Assembly (NCBI GenBank): GCA_009829735.1
Contig: CM020619.1
Coordinates: 8,732,375-8,796,374, forward strand
Length of the DNA stretch: 64,000 bases
Direction of reading: 5' to 3'
DNA from: Pyropia yezoensis
Lineage: Eukaryota > Rhodophyta > Bangiophyceae > Bangiales > Bangiaceae
Shown: piece by piece, positions 50,726 through 61,316 of the stretch
How positions within the stretch are numbered: position 1 is the stretch's first letter
Layout of the letters: each line of letters opens with the position of its first letter
Position numbers and translations under genes: made by a program
Notes under the pieces: model-generated
The model's input: the letters and a program-made list of their open reading frames with translations, nothing else
Database searches by the model: none
What the model was told of the DNA's origin: nothing

Positions 50726-53700
50726 GGCGTCGTGTCGTCGGTTGCGGCGGCCCGCAGGGGGCCGCCCCGCATGCGCCCGCGCACGCCGCGTCAGGAGCGG
50801 GGGGCGAGGGAGGAGAAGGGGAGGGAAGGATGGAGGAGGGGTGCGAGGGGGGGGGGGGGGGGGGGGGAGAGTTTGGGAGCCGAGGGGGAGGGGGGCACCG
50901 ACAGGCAGTGCTGACGGGGGTGGTGGATAGTGGTGGTGTAGGGGTGGGGGGTGGGGGGGAGGCGGTAGGGTTCCGCGAGAAGCGCCTCCCTCCGCACGTG
51001 ATGTGGCGGTGGTGGTAGAGGCAAGGCCGGGGCGCAGGGGGGGTGTCTGTAGGGGGGGTCCAAAGGCCGCGCCGCCGACGCACGCCGCCGCCACCGCCGC
51101 CACCGCAGGGGCGGGGGTGCCGGCCGCACCGCGGGGGGGGGGGGAGGGGACGACCACCCGCCGGGGAGGGCGGCGGCGTGGGCGGGGTGGCGGCGTGGGG
51201 AGGGTGGCGGCGTGGGGAGGGTGGCGGCGTGGGAAGGGGGGGTGGCAGAACCGACGCCCCGCCGCAACCCCGCCGCGTGTGTGCCCGCGGGGACGACCCG
51301 GCGAGGGCGGCAAGCAGCGGTGGCGTGGGGGGGAGGGGCGCGCGGCGGACCGAGCGGGCGCGCCGCCCCGCGCGCGTGTGTGTGCGCGGCGCACCACGTG
51401 GAGATGCGCCACCCGGGGCGCCGCGCTCTGGGGCCCCGAGCGGCCCGCCGTGGTCGGCCGTTGGGCAGAGCGCGACAACAAGAAAAAACCGGTTGGGGGG
51501 TGGGCGGGCGGGCAGGCGGGCGACGGGACAGCCCCCCCCCCTCCCCCCCCCCCCCCCGACCCCGCCCCCGGGGCCTGTGCTGTGCCCTCCTCGGCCGCTC
51601 CAAGACTAGAGACCTGGGGGGGGGATGGGGGGGGGGGGGGGGGGGCGGGTGAGTGAGCGGGTTCCGAGGTGGGCCAACGCAGACCGTCGGGCCCAGAGTG
51701 GCTGCACCCCCCCCGGCACACCTTTGCACGAGTGAACAGGCGGGCTCTCTGGAAATGGGTGGCCGACACGGGGCGCCGCCAACGCCAGTGCCCCCACTCG
51801 CTGCAAAGGTCCACCCAACCGCCGTCGTGGGGAGGGGCAAAAAGAACCAGCGGACGGGGCGGTTGTGGCTCGCTGTTGTGGTGAGAGGGGCCAAGGCCTG
51901 GATGAGGTTGCGTCTGGTGTTTGACCCCCCCCCCCCCCACCCCGCAGAGGTGCCGCTCTGGGCCGCAACAGGCGGCACCGCCAGGCCGGGGCCCCGTTGT
52001 GGGGTGGGGGGGGCAAGAGGATGGCCCAGACGGGGGACCGCCCCAGGACAGAAGGCCCCTCTAAGAGGGGACCGACCGACCCCCGGGCTTGGCGACCTGG
52101 GTGGCCCGACGCGGTGGGGGGGGGGCCGCCCGGCGCGGCGGCAGGCGTCTTGCCCCCCAAGGCCCGCAGCGTCGGTGGCGGAAGAGGGGGAACCTCTTTG
52201 GCAGACCCCCTGGGCGGTGCGGACGCTGGCTCAGGGCGGCCAATCCGCCGCCGCCACGACGGGACGAGGGGACCGGGGGGGCTGTCACCGTCGGCGTCGC
52301 CCTCTTGTGGGCCCCACACCCCCCCCCGCCCCCCCCTCTTCTTCCGAATCGTCGGCCATGCGAGCGGCGTGGACGCGCGCGCACCTCGGCGGCTGTGCGG
52401 GAGATTACGACGGTGTGTGACCGCAGGCGCACACTGCGGTCACACGGAATTTTAGACGATGGGGGGGGGGTGCACCAATCAAAACCCCGGGTTGCGCCAC
52501 CTGGCTGTGGAAAAAAAGTTTGTGCACGCCGGCGCCCCGCGCCCTGCCTCGACCGGTCAGCGGGTCGGGATCACGCTGCATTGGGCGGCCGTTGCCGCGG
52601 TCCTGCCCTTCGCAGACGGACGACTGCAGCCCGCCGTGGGCTCTCCCAGGTCCCCCCAGCACGCCCCCCACCCTCTGTAGGTATATAGCGCACGTGCGGG
52701 TGCGACATCACTGCGGCAGCTGCCCTGCAGGGTGTCCCCCCCATGATGACAGAGCCGCACTGGCCGGCAGGTTCAGCGGCGCTGACCGGCCGACGGGATG
52801 TACATATGTACGAAGCCGGCGGGGTTCCTTCTTGGCCCCTCTCAGGACCCGGGAGGCCGCCCGACTCTCCCATCCGGCCCTCCTCCACCGCGCCGCCCTC
52901 CTCCATTCCCAACGTCCTTCCGCCCGCACGGGCGCTGCTGCCGCGTCGTCTTCCCCGCCGCCCCCACGGCCGCTCGCGATACATATATATTTTTTCTCTG
53001 CTGGCGCCTCCCCGCCCGTGGGGCACCCTACCCGTGGCGGCGGCGGGCGCCGCGGCGCCCCGTCAGAACTACCCGCGGCGCACCCCGCGGGTGGCCGCCC
53101 CTCCATGGCCGCCCTGCCAATGGTAGTCGGACACTCGCTGGGGAGCCAACCGTACTTCTCTTTTCCCTACCCGTTCACCGCACCCGCGCAGTGCTGCAGT
53201 GCGCCAGGGGCCTCACGCCGTCCCGCTGGCGATCAGCCCCGTCGGAGCTCCCGGTCATCCTCAGGGGAGGGAGCGGTGGAAGGCTCTGTGGTTGCTCATA
53301 CCCCGCTCGCCAGAGAGAATATCCGGGCAGCTGGGCTTCGGGGAGACAACCTACCACAACAGAAGAGCAAATAGAGTGGCCCGCGGTGGTGCGGCCGTTA
53401 CCCTGTGTGGGGCGCCTGGAGTAGTGGTCGATAACGGCTTGCGGTCGCGGCCGCCGCGGCCGCCAAAACAACGCGTCGGGAGAGGCACGAGCGCCATCGT
53501 CTGCCACGACGGCCCACACCCGATAGCCAGGCACCGTGCCGCACCGATGAACACAACCCGTGGCCACCCGCCTCGCGCCCCACTGGGCGGCACTGCGGCG
53601 CCGACTGCGTCGGCGGCAAGCGGCCGCGCCGAGGCCAGCCTCCCGGCAGCCAGGACGCATCGCCGGTGGCGTGATTGCCGCCGTCCCCATCAGCTGGGCG

Positions 53701-53869
53701 ACGCCACTCCGCGGCGACCGGTGCACCTCAGCAGGTGCTTGGCCACTGCGGGCCACCCGCAGCCCGCAGCGCTCCCCTCAGTTGTTGGGTGTACACACCG
53801 GCCGCAACCTACCTGCCCTATCCCTCGTCGATGACACCGTTCTCCTCCCCCTCCCGCCTGCACTTCTGT
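50726..53869. other. Intergenic region, no gene supported
   Basis: 3.1 kb. The first 1.2 kb continues the open cryptochrome frame but has no plausible ATG and reads as Pro/Arg-rich junk. It holds G runs at 50847-50868 and 51627-51645 and a 17-bp minisatellite at 51186-51236. 52440-53870 is less extreme, with AT-rich spots such as CGATACATATATATT near 52978 and a GTACATATGTAC palindrome near 52799. Frames on both strands lack coding bias. Confidence 0.45.
51186..51236 (+). repeat. 17-bp minisatellite, about 3 copies
   Basis: The unit GGTGGCGGCGTGGGGAG is repeated in tandem, with the last copy slightly changed (GGGAAG). Confidence 0.75.
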
Positions 53870-55576
53870 TCAGAGTTCCTTCTCCGCCTCCCCAGCTGCA
53901 CCCCTAACGTGGGCAGCCAGCACCCCCGCTTCCCAGTTCGCGGCTGACGCGGCCGCTGCCCGGTCCGCGGCGGCAATGCCCGCCAGCGTTCCTGCCACGT
54001 CCCCGTCGGCTACCTCGCGGAGGATGGTCGCAAACACCTCGACCACCGCCGCGGACCGGTCACGGCCGATTACGCCCGCCGCCCACGCCCGGAGGTCACG
54101 CTCCTCGGCGGACGCGTCGGGGCCCAGCAGAGACGGCGATGGCGGTGTGGTGGGGGGAACGCCGCCCCGACCGTCAGCGCCATCCCCGCCGCCCACGACA
54201 TCGGCGCCGCCAGGACCGACGCCAGGGCGGGCGACGTCCGCCTCCTCCCCTCCTTCGGCGCCCTCGGCCAGTTCCTCCAGCAGCGGTGAGAGGAGCTCAG
54301 CAGAGGCGGCGCTACAAAACGCGTCGACCGCCCGCGCAAGGCTTGCCAGGTGGGGGTCCTCGTGGGTGTCACCCCAACCGTCCCCGGCAGGGGCGTCGTC
54401 TTCCGCAGCCCCCCCTTGCCCCGCTTCCCTCCACGCAGCTGCTCGTCGCAGTATGGCGGTGGGCATGATGGGTGCGCCGAGCAGCGCCGGCGACACACCC
54501 GCCGCCACCCCCACGGCAGCGGCGGCGAGTGACGCGGACGTGGCGATGCCATGCAGCGGCACTGTACTAACGCCGGAAAGCAGGCCGCGGAGGAGAGTGC
54601 CAACGGTGACATTGGGGGTGGCCACCCGGTAGGACAACGACAGAGACACCTTGTCCCGGGGGGTGGCGGACGTCAGCGCCCACCCAGCGGGGACAGACAG
54701 AACGTCACCCTCGGTGAGGGTGTACATGCGGTCAGCAATGCCGTCCTCACCATCGCTGTCAGTGTGACTATCGCCAGGACCGTGCAGCGGCGGGTGGTCT
54801 CCGACGTCAAAGCGAGGCGTTGGCGACGGCGGCGGGTGTAGCAAGACGGTGCGCTCCCCATCAAGCTGAACCACCAGCGTGTGGGCGTCAGGGGTGGGAG
54901 CGTCTCGGGCGGCGGCACACCCGGGCTTGAGCTTGGCCACTGCCGGCGGCTGAAGCGTCACCTCTGCCGTAACGGCCACCCCAAACGCCCGCCGTAAGCA
55001 CCCTACCGCCGCGCGGTGCACCGCCGCGTCGCGAAGATGGACGGCTGACACGGTCATGGCGTAGCCAGAGGCGACCAGGTCGCGGGCCGCCGCCAGCGGC
55101 ACAGCCGTCTCGTCCGCAGCGACGGCGGCGCCCATGCGGGTCACGTCGAGTTGCTCACACACACCCCCCTCGCTCGCGTGGGGCCGCGCAAACGTCACGT
55201 CATCCCCAAGATGAAGGGCACCCCCGCGGGGGGTGGCGGACACGTTGGCCACCAGCAGCGCGTCAACGTCCTCGCGGGCCACCCACGTGCGGCGGGTGCG
55301 GGCCCAGGCGGCACGGCCAGACCGGGCCGAGTCGGCCACCCGCAGGGGGTGCGGGGGGGTGCCGTACGCAGCCGCCAGTACCGCCGCCGTGGACGCGGGT
55401 CCACCCAGGAGCAGCGTCAGCAGCGCCCCGGCGTTGGCATCGGATGTGCAAGCGGTGGCGGTGGCGAGGGCGGGGTATGGGGAGGGGAGCGCCAGGAGGA
55501 CGAACAGGAGGGCGGCGACGAGCGGGTGGCACCCGCGCCTGCGTGCGGCCAGCCGTGCCCCGTCAGGAGAGTTCAT
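53870..55576 (-). CDS. JmjC/cupin-like protein with signal anchor; iron-binding residues not evident
   Basis: A 568-aa protein from the ATG at 55576; the longer frame above it starts with GTG. The N-terminus (MNSPDGARLAARRRG, then a hydrophobic HPLVAALLFVLLALP segment) is a signal peptide or anchor. The middle resembles the ribosomal-oxygenase type JmjC fold (Cupin_4; NO66/MINA relatives). DVDALLVANVSATPRGGALH is the usual entry strand, AHTLVVQLDGERTVLLHPPP lies at about 232, and YTLTEGDVLSVPAGWALTSA at about 290. In active members the strand before VVQL has a HxD/E pair and the GW is followed by a His (PRGWxH). Here the corresponding stretches read APTPDAH and PAGWAL, so Fe(II)/2-oxoglutarate chemistry is doubtful. 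The C-terminal half is helical and acidic. It is divergent from beta-COP. Secretion plus lost ligands suggests a non-enzymatic or novel role. Confidence 0.65.
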   Translation of the reverse strand: MNSPDGARLAARRRGCHPLVAALLFVLLALPSPYPALATATACTSDANAGALLTLLLGGPASTAAVLAAAYGTPPHPLRVADSARSGRAAWARTRRTWVAREDVDALLVANVSATPRGGALHLGDDVTFARPHASEGGVCEQLDVTRMGAAVAADETAVPLAAARDLVASGYAMTVSAVHLRDAAVHRAAVGCLRRAFGVAVTAEVTLQPPAVAKLKPGCAAARDAPTPDAHTLVVQLDGERTVLLHPPPSPTPRFDVGDHPPLHGPGDSHTDSDGEDGIADRMYTLTEGDVLSVPAGWALTSATPRDKVSLSLSYRVATPNVTVGTLLRGLLSGVSTVPLHGIATSASLAAAAVGVAAGVSPALLGAPIMPTAILRRAAAWREAGQGGAAEDDAPAGDGWGDTHEDPHLASLARAVDAFCSAASAELLSPLLEELAEGAEGGEEADVARPGVGPGGADVVGGGDGADGRGGVPPTTPPSPSLLGPDASAEERDLRAWAAGVIGRDRSAAVVEVFATILREVADGDVAGTLAGIAAADRAAAASAANWEAGVLAAHVRGAAGEAEKEL

Positions 55577-56170
55577 TCTCAGCGGGAAGTGATCAGTGGG
55601 CACCTCTGTGATCTGCGAGAGCGAGAGGGTGTATAATTTGGTGACAGCGTGCTGACGCCGGGAACGCTTGTAGGGGATCGCACCGCATGTGTCGTGAGCC
55701 GATGCCACGACACACTGGACCGAACAGGTATGTAATGAGCCGACGTTGGCTGCACATTGTCTTCGTGCTCAGTCCATGTAAGACTACAGTATGTTTAAAT
55801 GTACTCTGTGAGAGTAAATCTTACTAGTGTCCTCTCTTTGCTGGTAGTGCTGACCGAATACAATATAAATTTGCAAGAAGAATCGTATTCTGCTGCTGAT
55901 TGCCTGGGCTCGTTGCTGACATCCTCTGGCTTCGACTGGTGCTGGCGCGCGGCCTGGCGCGCATCCGGTCGCGGTGTCCCAGCCGCGGTATTCTTGGCGC
56001 GAGGTATTCCTGCCGCGGGGCCATTGCAGTGGCGTCACGCTACACTGCGCGTCGATCTGTCATTTCTCACGCTGTACCGACCAGCAACGGCAAACTTTTT
56101 TCTGTGCAGGGGTTGAGGAAGACGGCAAGGGGAGGTGGACGTCTCTGCGGCGCCCTCTGTTCGGCCCACC
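55577..56170. promoter_or_regulatory. Divergent promoter region of JmjC-like gene and beta-COP
   Basis: A 594-bp AT-richer stretch between two divergent ATGs. A TATAAAT box occurs at 55864-55870 on the plus strand. A pyrimidine-rich tract ending TTTTTTCTGTGCAG at 56109 looks like a splice acceptor, so beta-COP may have an intron in its 5' leader. Confidence 0.45.
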
Positions 56171-59100
56171 ATGTCGTCCGCCCTGGAGCGGCAGTGCTCG
56201 TTGCTGATCAACTCAAATGCCGGCGGCGGGGAAGTGGCGGAGCTGCGAACCGGCCTTGAGTCGACGGACGTGGAGGTCAAGCTCACTGCTCTGAAGCGGG
56301 TGATCCACCTGCAGCTGACGGGGGAGCCGCTGCCGGGCATGCTCATGACCGTCATCCGCTATGTGCTGCCGCACGAGAATACGCACCTGCGCAAGATGGG
56401 GCTCTACTTTTTGGAGATTGTCGACGCGCGCGGGGACGATGGGGCCATGCGCCCCGAGATGATCTTGGTGTGCAACATGGTCCGCAATGAGCTGGTGCAT
56501 GCCAACGAGTTTTCCCGTGGCTGCTCCCTCCGGTTTGTCTGCAAGCTCAACGACATGGAGCTGCTTGAGCCGCTTGTACCGGCAGTTCGCCAGAACCTGG
56601 AGCACCGGCACAGCTTTGTGCGGCGCAACGCCGTCTTAGCCGTGTCCTCCATCTTCTCCAAGTTTGAAACCCTCATCCCTGACGCCCCCGAGCTAGTCGC
56701 CGAGTTCCTGGCCGCCGAGACGGACGTGGCCTGCCAGCGCAACGCGTTTTCAATGCTATGTGCGACCGACGTGGACCGTGCGGTTGCCTACCTCCACGAG
56801 CACCTGGTGGCCATTGCCGGCTGGGGGGATACCATGCAGCTGGCCGCCTTGGAGCTGATCCGCCGAGTGTGCCGAATGGCGCCATTAGAAAAGGGCAAGT
56901 ACATCCAGGTCATCTTTGCCCTCCTCTCTTCCTCGTCCGCAGCGGTGGTATATGAGGCAGCTAACACTCTTATCTCCATGTCGGGGGCGCCTACCGCGGT
57001 GCGGGCGGCGGCACAGGCCTACTGCTCCTTGCTGGCTTCACAGAGCGACAACAATGTCAAGCTGATTCTTCTCGACAGAGTGTCGGACCTGCAGGCGGCT
57101 CACACGCCGGTCCTGACTGAGATGGTGATGGACATTCTCCGAGCGTTGTCGTCACCGAACGCAGACATCCGCCGCAAGACTCTGGCGCTGGCCATGTCGC
57201 TCCTCACCCGCCGCAACGTGGACGAGGTGGTGGGGGTGTTGAAGAAGGAGCTGCTACGGCACGCGGCCTCGTCAGGCCCAACAGCTCTCGCGGCGTCGGC
57301 CGAGTTGCGGGGGCTCTTGCTGCGGGCGCTTCACACGGCTGCCATCCGCTTCCCAGACGCTGCCCCCGCGGCTGTTTCAATTATTGGGGACTTTCTTTCC
57401 GACGAGCATGGGGAGGTGGCGGTCGACGCGGTGGCGTTTGCGCGGGAGATTGCGCACTCTCGGGAGGATCTGCGACCCGACATCTTGCGTTCTATCCTGG
57501 ATGCCCTTCCATCGTTGGGTAACCCGTCGGTGGTACGTGGCGGCCTCTGGATTCTAGGTGAGTACGCTGAGTCACCGGCTGACCTCAAGGCCGCCTTTCA
57601 GACCGTCCTCCAGTCGGTCGGCCGCTTGCCGTTGGCTGTCGTGGATGACGACACGGACCCTGACACTGCTGACGGCGAGGCGGAAGCGGGCGACACGGAT
57701 GCGGCGGACGCGGAGAAGCCCAAGAAGAGCATTAGGCGTCCAACGGTCCTCGCAGATGGTACTTATGCGTCGCAGACGATGGAGAGCGAGACGGCGTCGG
57801 CGGCGGCTGCGAAGGCAGTGACGACTCGCGGCGGGAGCGGCGGGGCCGGCAAGGGCGCCTCCAGCCCCCCGCTGCGGACATTGCTGATTAACGGATCCTA
57901 TTTTGTCGCCGCCGCTGTCTGTGCGGCTCTGACAAAGCTGGCCCTGCGGCTGAGCGCGTTTGAGGCCGCCCCGGCGACTCTCCGCAACAAGGTGCGCGCC
58001 GAGGCGATGCTCGTGTGTGCATCCATCCTCCGTTATGGGCGGGACGCGTCTGCGATTGCGCCCATTGACAATGGGGCGGCGGAGCGGATCACTGCTTGCA
58101 TCCTGAGCCTTACCGGCACCGTGGCTTCGGACGCGGCGGACACTGGGAACACTGAGAACCTGTGGCTGGATGCCCCACGGGCAGCGTACGACGCGGTGGT
58201 GCGGGAGAAGCGCCGGAAGGAGGCCGCGGCTGCCAAGGCAGAGGCGCTGAAGGAGGCGGTCCCTGCCGAAGAGGTGATTGACTTTGGCCTGCTGCGTTCT
58301 GGACGGCGCTCGGCCGGCAACGGGGTGGACGAAGCGGACCTGGGCGAGGATGCCGATCTCAACCGCGCCCGTGATGGCGGTGGCAAGGGGGGCAAGGGCG
58401 GCGCAGGTGGCTTTGAGCTCGGTCGGGTGGTGCAGCTCACTGGTATGAGTGACCCCGTCTACGCCGAGGCTCACGTGGCGGTGCATGAGTACGACATCAT
58501 GCTGGATATTCTGGTGGTGAATGTGAGCAACGAGACGCTGACGAACCTGACTGTTGAGCTGGCCACGATGGGCGACCTTCGCTTGTGCGAGCGACCGCAA
58601 GCGCACACGTTGGCGGCGGGTGCGCGGGTGAACGTGCGCGCCAACATCAAGGTGTCGTCGACCGAGACAGGCATCATTTTCGGCAACGTGGTATACGATG
58701 TTGCTGGGGCGGCTTCTGCGTCGGGCTGCGTCATCCTCAACGATGTACACATGGACGTGATGGACTACATGCGCCCGGCTGAGGTGAACGACGCGGCCTT
58801 CCGCTCCATGTGGGCCGAGTTTGAGTGGGAGAACAAGGTGGCGGTGACCACGTCGCTCACGTCCCTGTCGGCACTTCTGAATTTCATCATCGAGTCTACC
58901 AACATGCGCTGCTTGACGTTGCGCGGCAGCGAGGACGATGCCGGCTACCTTGCGGCCAACCTGTACGCTCGGTCGGTCTTTGGGGAGGATGCCCTCGTCA
59001 ACGTGTCGGTGGATCGCGGTGGGGACGGCCGCCTTGCCGGTTTTATCCGCATCCGGTCCAAGACGCAGGGCATCGCGTTGAGCCTCGGGGACAAGATTAC

Positions 59101-59212
59101 GCTTCGCCAGAGTCAGGCCCAGATGGCCGCGGCATCGACTGGAAGCGGTACTGGTGCTGGTGGTCGGGGTGCCAGCGGAAACGCCATGGCGGTCGCCGCG
59201 GCAGTCATGTAG
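56171..59212 (+). CDS. COPB1: Coatomer subunit beta (beta-COP)
   Basis: A 1013-aa protein from the ATG at 56171 (the frame above starts with GTG), close to the 950 or so of animal and plant beta-COP. The N-terminal adaptin-like helical solenoid is clear: ELRTGLESTDVEVKLTALKR, GLYFLEIVDARG and MILVCNMVRNELVHANEF, then the RHSFVRRNAVLAVSSIFSKF helices. A low-complexity linker near residues 490-580 and another near 690-760 follow. From about 765 the beta-COP C-terminal/appendage region appears: SDPVYAEAHVAVHEYDIMLD, then VNDAAFRSMWAEFEWENKVA and LSALLNFIIESTNMRCLTL. The end is Ala/Gly-rich. It is a core COPI coat subunit for Golgi-to-ER vesicle budding. It appears as a single exon in the coding part. 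Confidence 0.96.
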   Translation: MSSALERQCSLLINSNAGGGEVAELRTGLESTDVEVKLTALKRVIHLQLTGEPLPGMLMTVIRYVLPHENTHLRKMGLYFLEIVDARGDDGAMRPEMILVCNMVRNELVHANEFSRGCSLRFVCKLNDMELLEPLVPAVRQNLEHRHSFVRRNAVLAVSSIFSKFETLIPDAPELVAEFLAAETDVACQRNAFSMLCATDVDRAVAYLHEHLVAIAGWGDTMQLAALELIRRVCRMAPLEKGKYIQVIFALLSSSSAAVVYEAANTLISMSGAPTAVRAAAQAYCSLLASQSDNNVKLILLDRVSDLQAAHTPVLTEMVMDILRALSSPNADIRRKTLALAMSLLTRRNVDEVVGVLKKELLRHAASSGPTALAASAELRGLLLRALHTAAIRFPDAAPAAVSIIGDFLSDEHGEVAVDAVAFAREIAHSREDLRPDILRSILDALPSLGNPSVVRGGLWILGEYAESPADLKAAFQTVLQSVGRLPLAVVDDDTDPDTADGEAEAGDTDAADAEKPKKSIRRPTVLADGTYASQTMESETASAAAAKAVTTRGGSGGAGKGASSPPLRTLLINGSYFVAAAVCAALTKLALRLSAFEAAPATLRNKVRAEAMLVCASILRYGRDASAIAPIDNGAAERITACILSLTGTVASDAADTGNTENLWLDAPRAAYDAVVREKRRKEAAAAKAEALKEAVPAEEVIDFGLLRSGRRSAGNGVDEADLGEDADLNRARDGGGKGGKGGAGGFELGRVVQLTGMSDPVYAEAHVAVHEYDIMLDILVVNVSNETLTNLTVELATMGDLRLCERPQAHTLAAGARVNVRANIKVSSTETGIIFGNVVYDVAGAASASGCVILNDVHMDVMDYMRPAEVNDAAFRSMWAEFEWENKVAVTTSLTSLSALLNFIIESTNMRCLTLRGSEDDAGYLAANLYARSVFGEDALVNVSVDRGGDGRLAGFIRIRSKTQGIALSLGDKITLRQSQAQMAAASTGSGTGAGGRGASGNAMAVAAAVM

Positions 59213-59843
59213 TCCGCCGCGCGTCTCTTGTGTCATTTTCCTGCCTCGTTTTCCTGTCTCGCGATAGTTCTTGCTGCATCATGCTCTGTTTTTTTTGTTT
59301 TTTTTGTCTTGGCGCACGGAAGCCACGACCGTGGGGACTCGTGCGAGTCATGTAGCCCTCTGTCTTGACCACAATGTACGACCAGAGAATTTACGACGCT
59401 GGTCGAAGAATTGGGAGAGTACTTCACAAATGACACATGGATAATTAGTAACGGAATTGTGCACTGGGCAGCGACTCAGCGCTCATCCTTCCTCTGTGGC
59501 CTGTTGCCCCTGTTCCCCCAACATCCCTTCGCACATACCTCTCCCTCCCCCTCCCGCCAGACCACGTCGCAGCTGCCCCCCACACGCCACAGCTACCTCC
59601 ATCCCCGCCGCCCCCGACGGCGGCGGCGCCTGTGACAACCTGGGATGCCCCCCTCTCCTCCCTTCTGCCTCTCCCTGGATAGTCTACGAGCCAGCACACT
59701 CGCTGACCGGCCGACTGTGCCACCGTCCACTCCTCGCCACTGGTCCCACAGCACGGCGTCTTGCACGACACATCGGGGACGAGACTGGCCTCCTTGCTCC
59801 GCCCTTTCCCCTCTCTATCGCGGCGCTTACCTCGCCCCGCGCT
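59213..59843. other. Intergenic region between beta-COP and LST8
   Basis: T-rich 3' flank of beta-COP (a T8-G-T8 tract near 59288) and an AT-rich patch at 59430-59460. A C/T-rich leader runs up to the LST8 start. The LST8 frame is open upstream but shows no conserved sequence there. Confidence 0.5.
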
Positions 59844-61316
59844 ATGCGGCGCACGTTGCTCATCACCGCCGGCTATGACCACTCCCTGCGTCAGTGGGAT
59901 GGCGCGACGGGTACGCTGCTTCGCAAGACCGCCACCGAGACGCATGTGATCCGGCTGGCACTAGCACCACCCCCCCCAGCCTCCCTCCCCAGCACCCCTT
60001 CACCCCCCCTCACCTCGGCGTCGCACCCTACTGGCGACGACGATGATGGCGACGCCTACGCGGCTGGTGGTGGGGACGGGGCGGGCAGTGGCGTCCGCCC
60101 TTTCCACCCGGCCACCGGCCGGCCGCCGCCCCAGCAGCCGCCGCTGCCACCGACCCCCCCCCCATCGTCGGCGGCGCCCCCGCCGCCAGCGCAGCTGCTG
60201 CTGGCGGTGGGCAGCACTGGTCGTATCCCGCTGTACGACGTGGCGTCTGCAACGACCACGCCGATGGGGGTCCTCGACGGCCACCGTGGCAACGTGACGG
60301 CGCTGGGGTTCTTCCCCTACGGCTCTGGCATGTACTCATCGTCGGACGATGGGTGTGTGCGGACGTGGGACAGCCGTGTTGCGGGGGGGGCAGCCGGCAT
60401 GGTCGGGGGTGGGCAGGACGGCGGCGGCGGTAACGGCGGCGGTGGCGGCGGCGGCGGCGGTGGCGGCGGCGGCGGCGGCACGGACGGCGTCGGGGAAGGG
60501 TCATCCCCACCTACACCTGGCGCCGACGGCATGACCGGCGCAGAAAGGTTGGTGCTGCCCCACGGCGCCGCCGTCTGTGACGCAGTCATCCACCCTTCGG
60601 GCGCGGAGCTTCTCTCTGTCGACATGGCTGGCGTACTGCGGGTGTGGGATGTCGGCACTGGCAAGGTCGTCACCGCCCTGAGGCCGTCAGACGGTCCACC
60701 TGCCTCTGGCGCAGACGACGACGGTGGGGCTGCCGCAGCAGCGGCTGCGGCAGCCACCGCGCCTGGCGTGCGGGGAAAGCACTTGCTATCTGCCATGGCA
60801 CTCTCCCCCGACGGGCGCACTCTGGCCGTGGCCAACAATGCGGGCATCATGTACGTGTACGACACGGGCGGGGACGGGTCTGGGTCGTCGCACGTGTCCC
60901 TCCGGCTACGCGGGGCCTTCCAGGCCGCCCGCCGCTACATCCTCCGCATGGCCGTGTCGCCCGCGTCGGACGTCCTCGCCGCCGCGTGCGACGATGGCAC
61001 CGTCCGCCTCTTTGACGTACGCCGGCCTTCGCACGGCGGCGGGCTGGGCCTCGCCAACGGGTCGGGCGGATGGGTGGAGGGCGCCGACGCGGGCGTGGCG
61101 GGCGTGCAGCCGGTGGCGGTGCTGGCGGGTGGCCACCGGCGGTGGGTGTGGGACGTGGCGTTTTCGGGGCCCGACGGACGGTGGCTGTACACCGCGGGCA
61201 GCGACTACAAGGCGCTGTGCTGGGACCTGGGCCGCCGGCAAGTGGTACAGGAGTTTGTCGGCCATCAAAAAGCTTGCGTGGCGCTTGCGGTGGCAGAGGT
61301 CGGCGGGGATGCTTAA
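59844..61316 (+). CDS. LST8: LST8-like WD40 subunit of TOR kinase complex
   Basis: A 490-aa protein from the ATG at 59844, chosen because LST8 proteins begin just before the ITAGYDHSLRQWDGATGTLL blade that follows here. Further blades match LST8 closely: DGHRGNVTALGFFPYGSGMY plus SSSDDGCVRTWDSR, HPSGAELLSVDMAGVLRVWD, a VANNAGIMYVYD strand, YILRMAVSPASDVLAAACDD, HRRWVWDVAFSGPDGRWLYT, and lastly VVQEFVGHQKACVALAV. Animal and yeast LST8 have about 300-330 residues. The excess here comes from Pro-rich (about residues 40-115) and Gly-rich (about 180-215) inserts in blade loops, plus an Ala-rich one. LST8 binds and stabilises the TOR kinase domain in TORC1 and TORC2. Confidence 0.88.
   Translation: MRRTLLITAGYDHSLRQWDGATGTLLRKTATETHVIRLALAPPPPASLPSTPSPPLTSASHPTGDDDDGDAYAAGGGDGAGSGVRPFHPATGRPPPQQPPLPPTPPPSSAAPPPPAQLLLAVGSTGRIPLYDVASATTTPMGVLDGHRGNVTALGFFPYGSGMYSSSDDGCVRTWDSRVAGGAAGMVGGGQDGGGGNGGGGGGGGGGGGGGGTDGVGEGSSPPTPGADGMTGAERLVLPHGAAVCDAVIHPSGAELLSVDMAGVLRVWDVGTGKVVTALRPSDGPPASGADDDGGAAAAAAAAATAPGVRGKHLLSAMALSPDGRTLAVANNAGIMYVYDTGGDGSGSSHVSLRLRGAFQAARRYILRMAVSPASDVLAAACDDGTVRLFDVRRPSHGGGLGLANGSGGWVEGADAGVAGVQPVAVLAGGHRRWVWDVAFSGPDGRWLYTAGSDYKALCWDLGRRQVVQEFVGHQKACVALAVAEVGGDA

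Noticed and set aside
51186-51236. CRISPR-like short tandem repeat
   Set aside because: Units abut without spacers; it is a G-rich minisatellite in eukaryotic DNA.
57572-59236. 554-codon minus-strand frame opposite beta-COP
   Set aside because: Complementary to a fully recognisable beta-COP; typical high-GC antisense frame.
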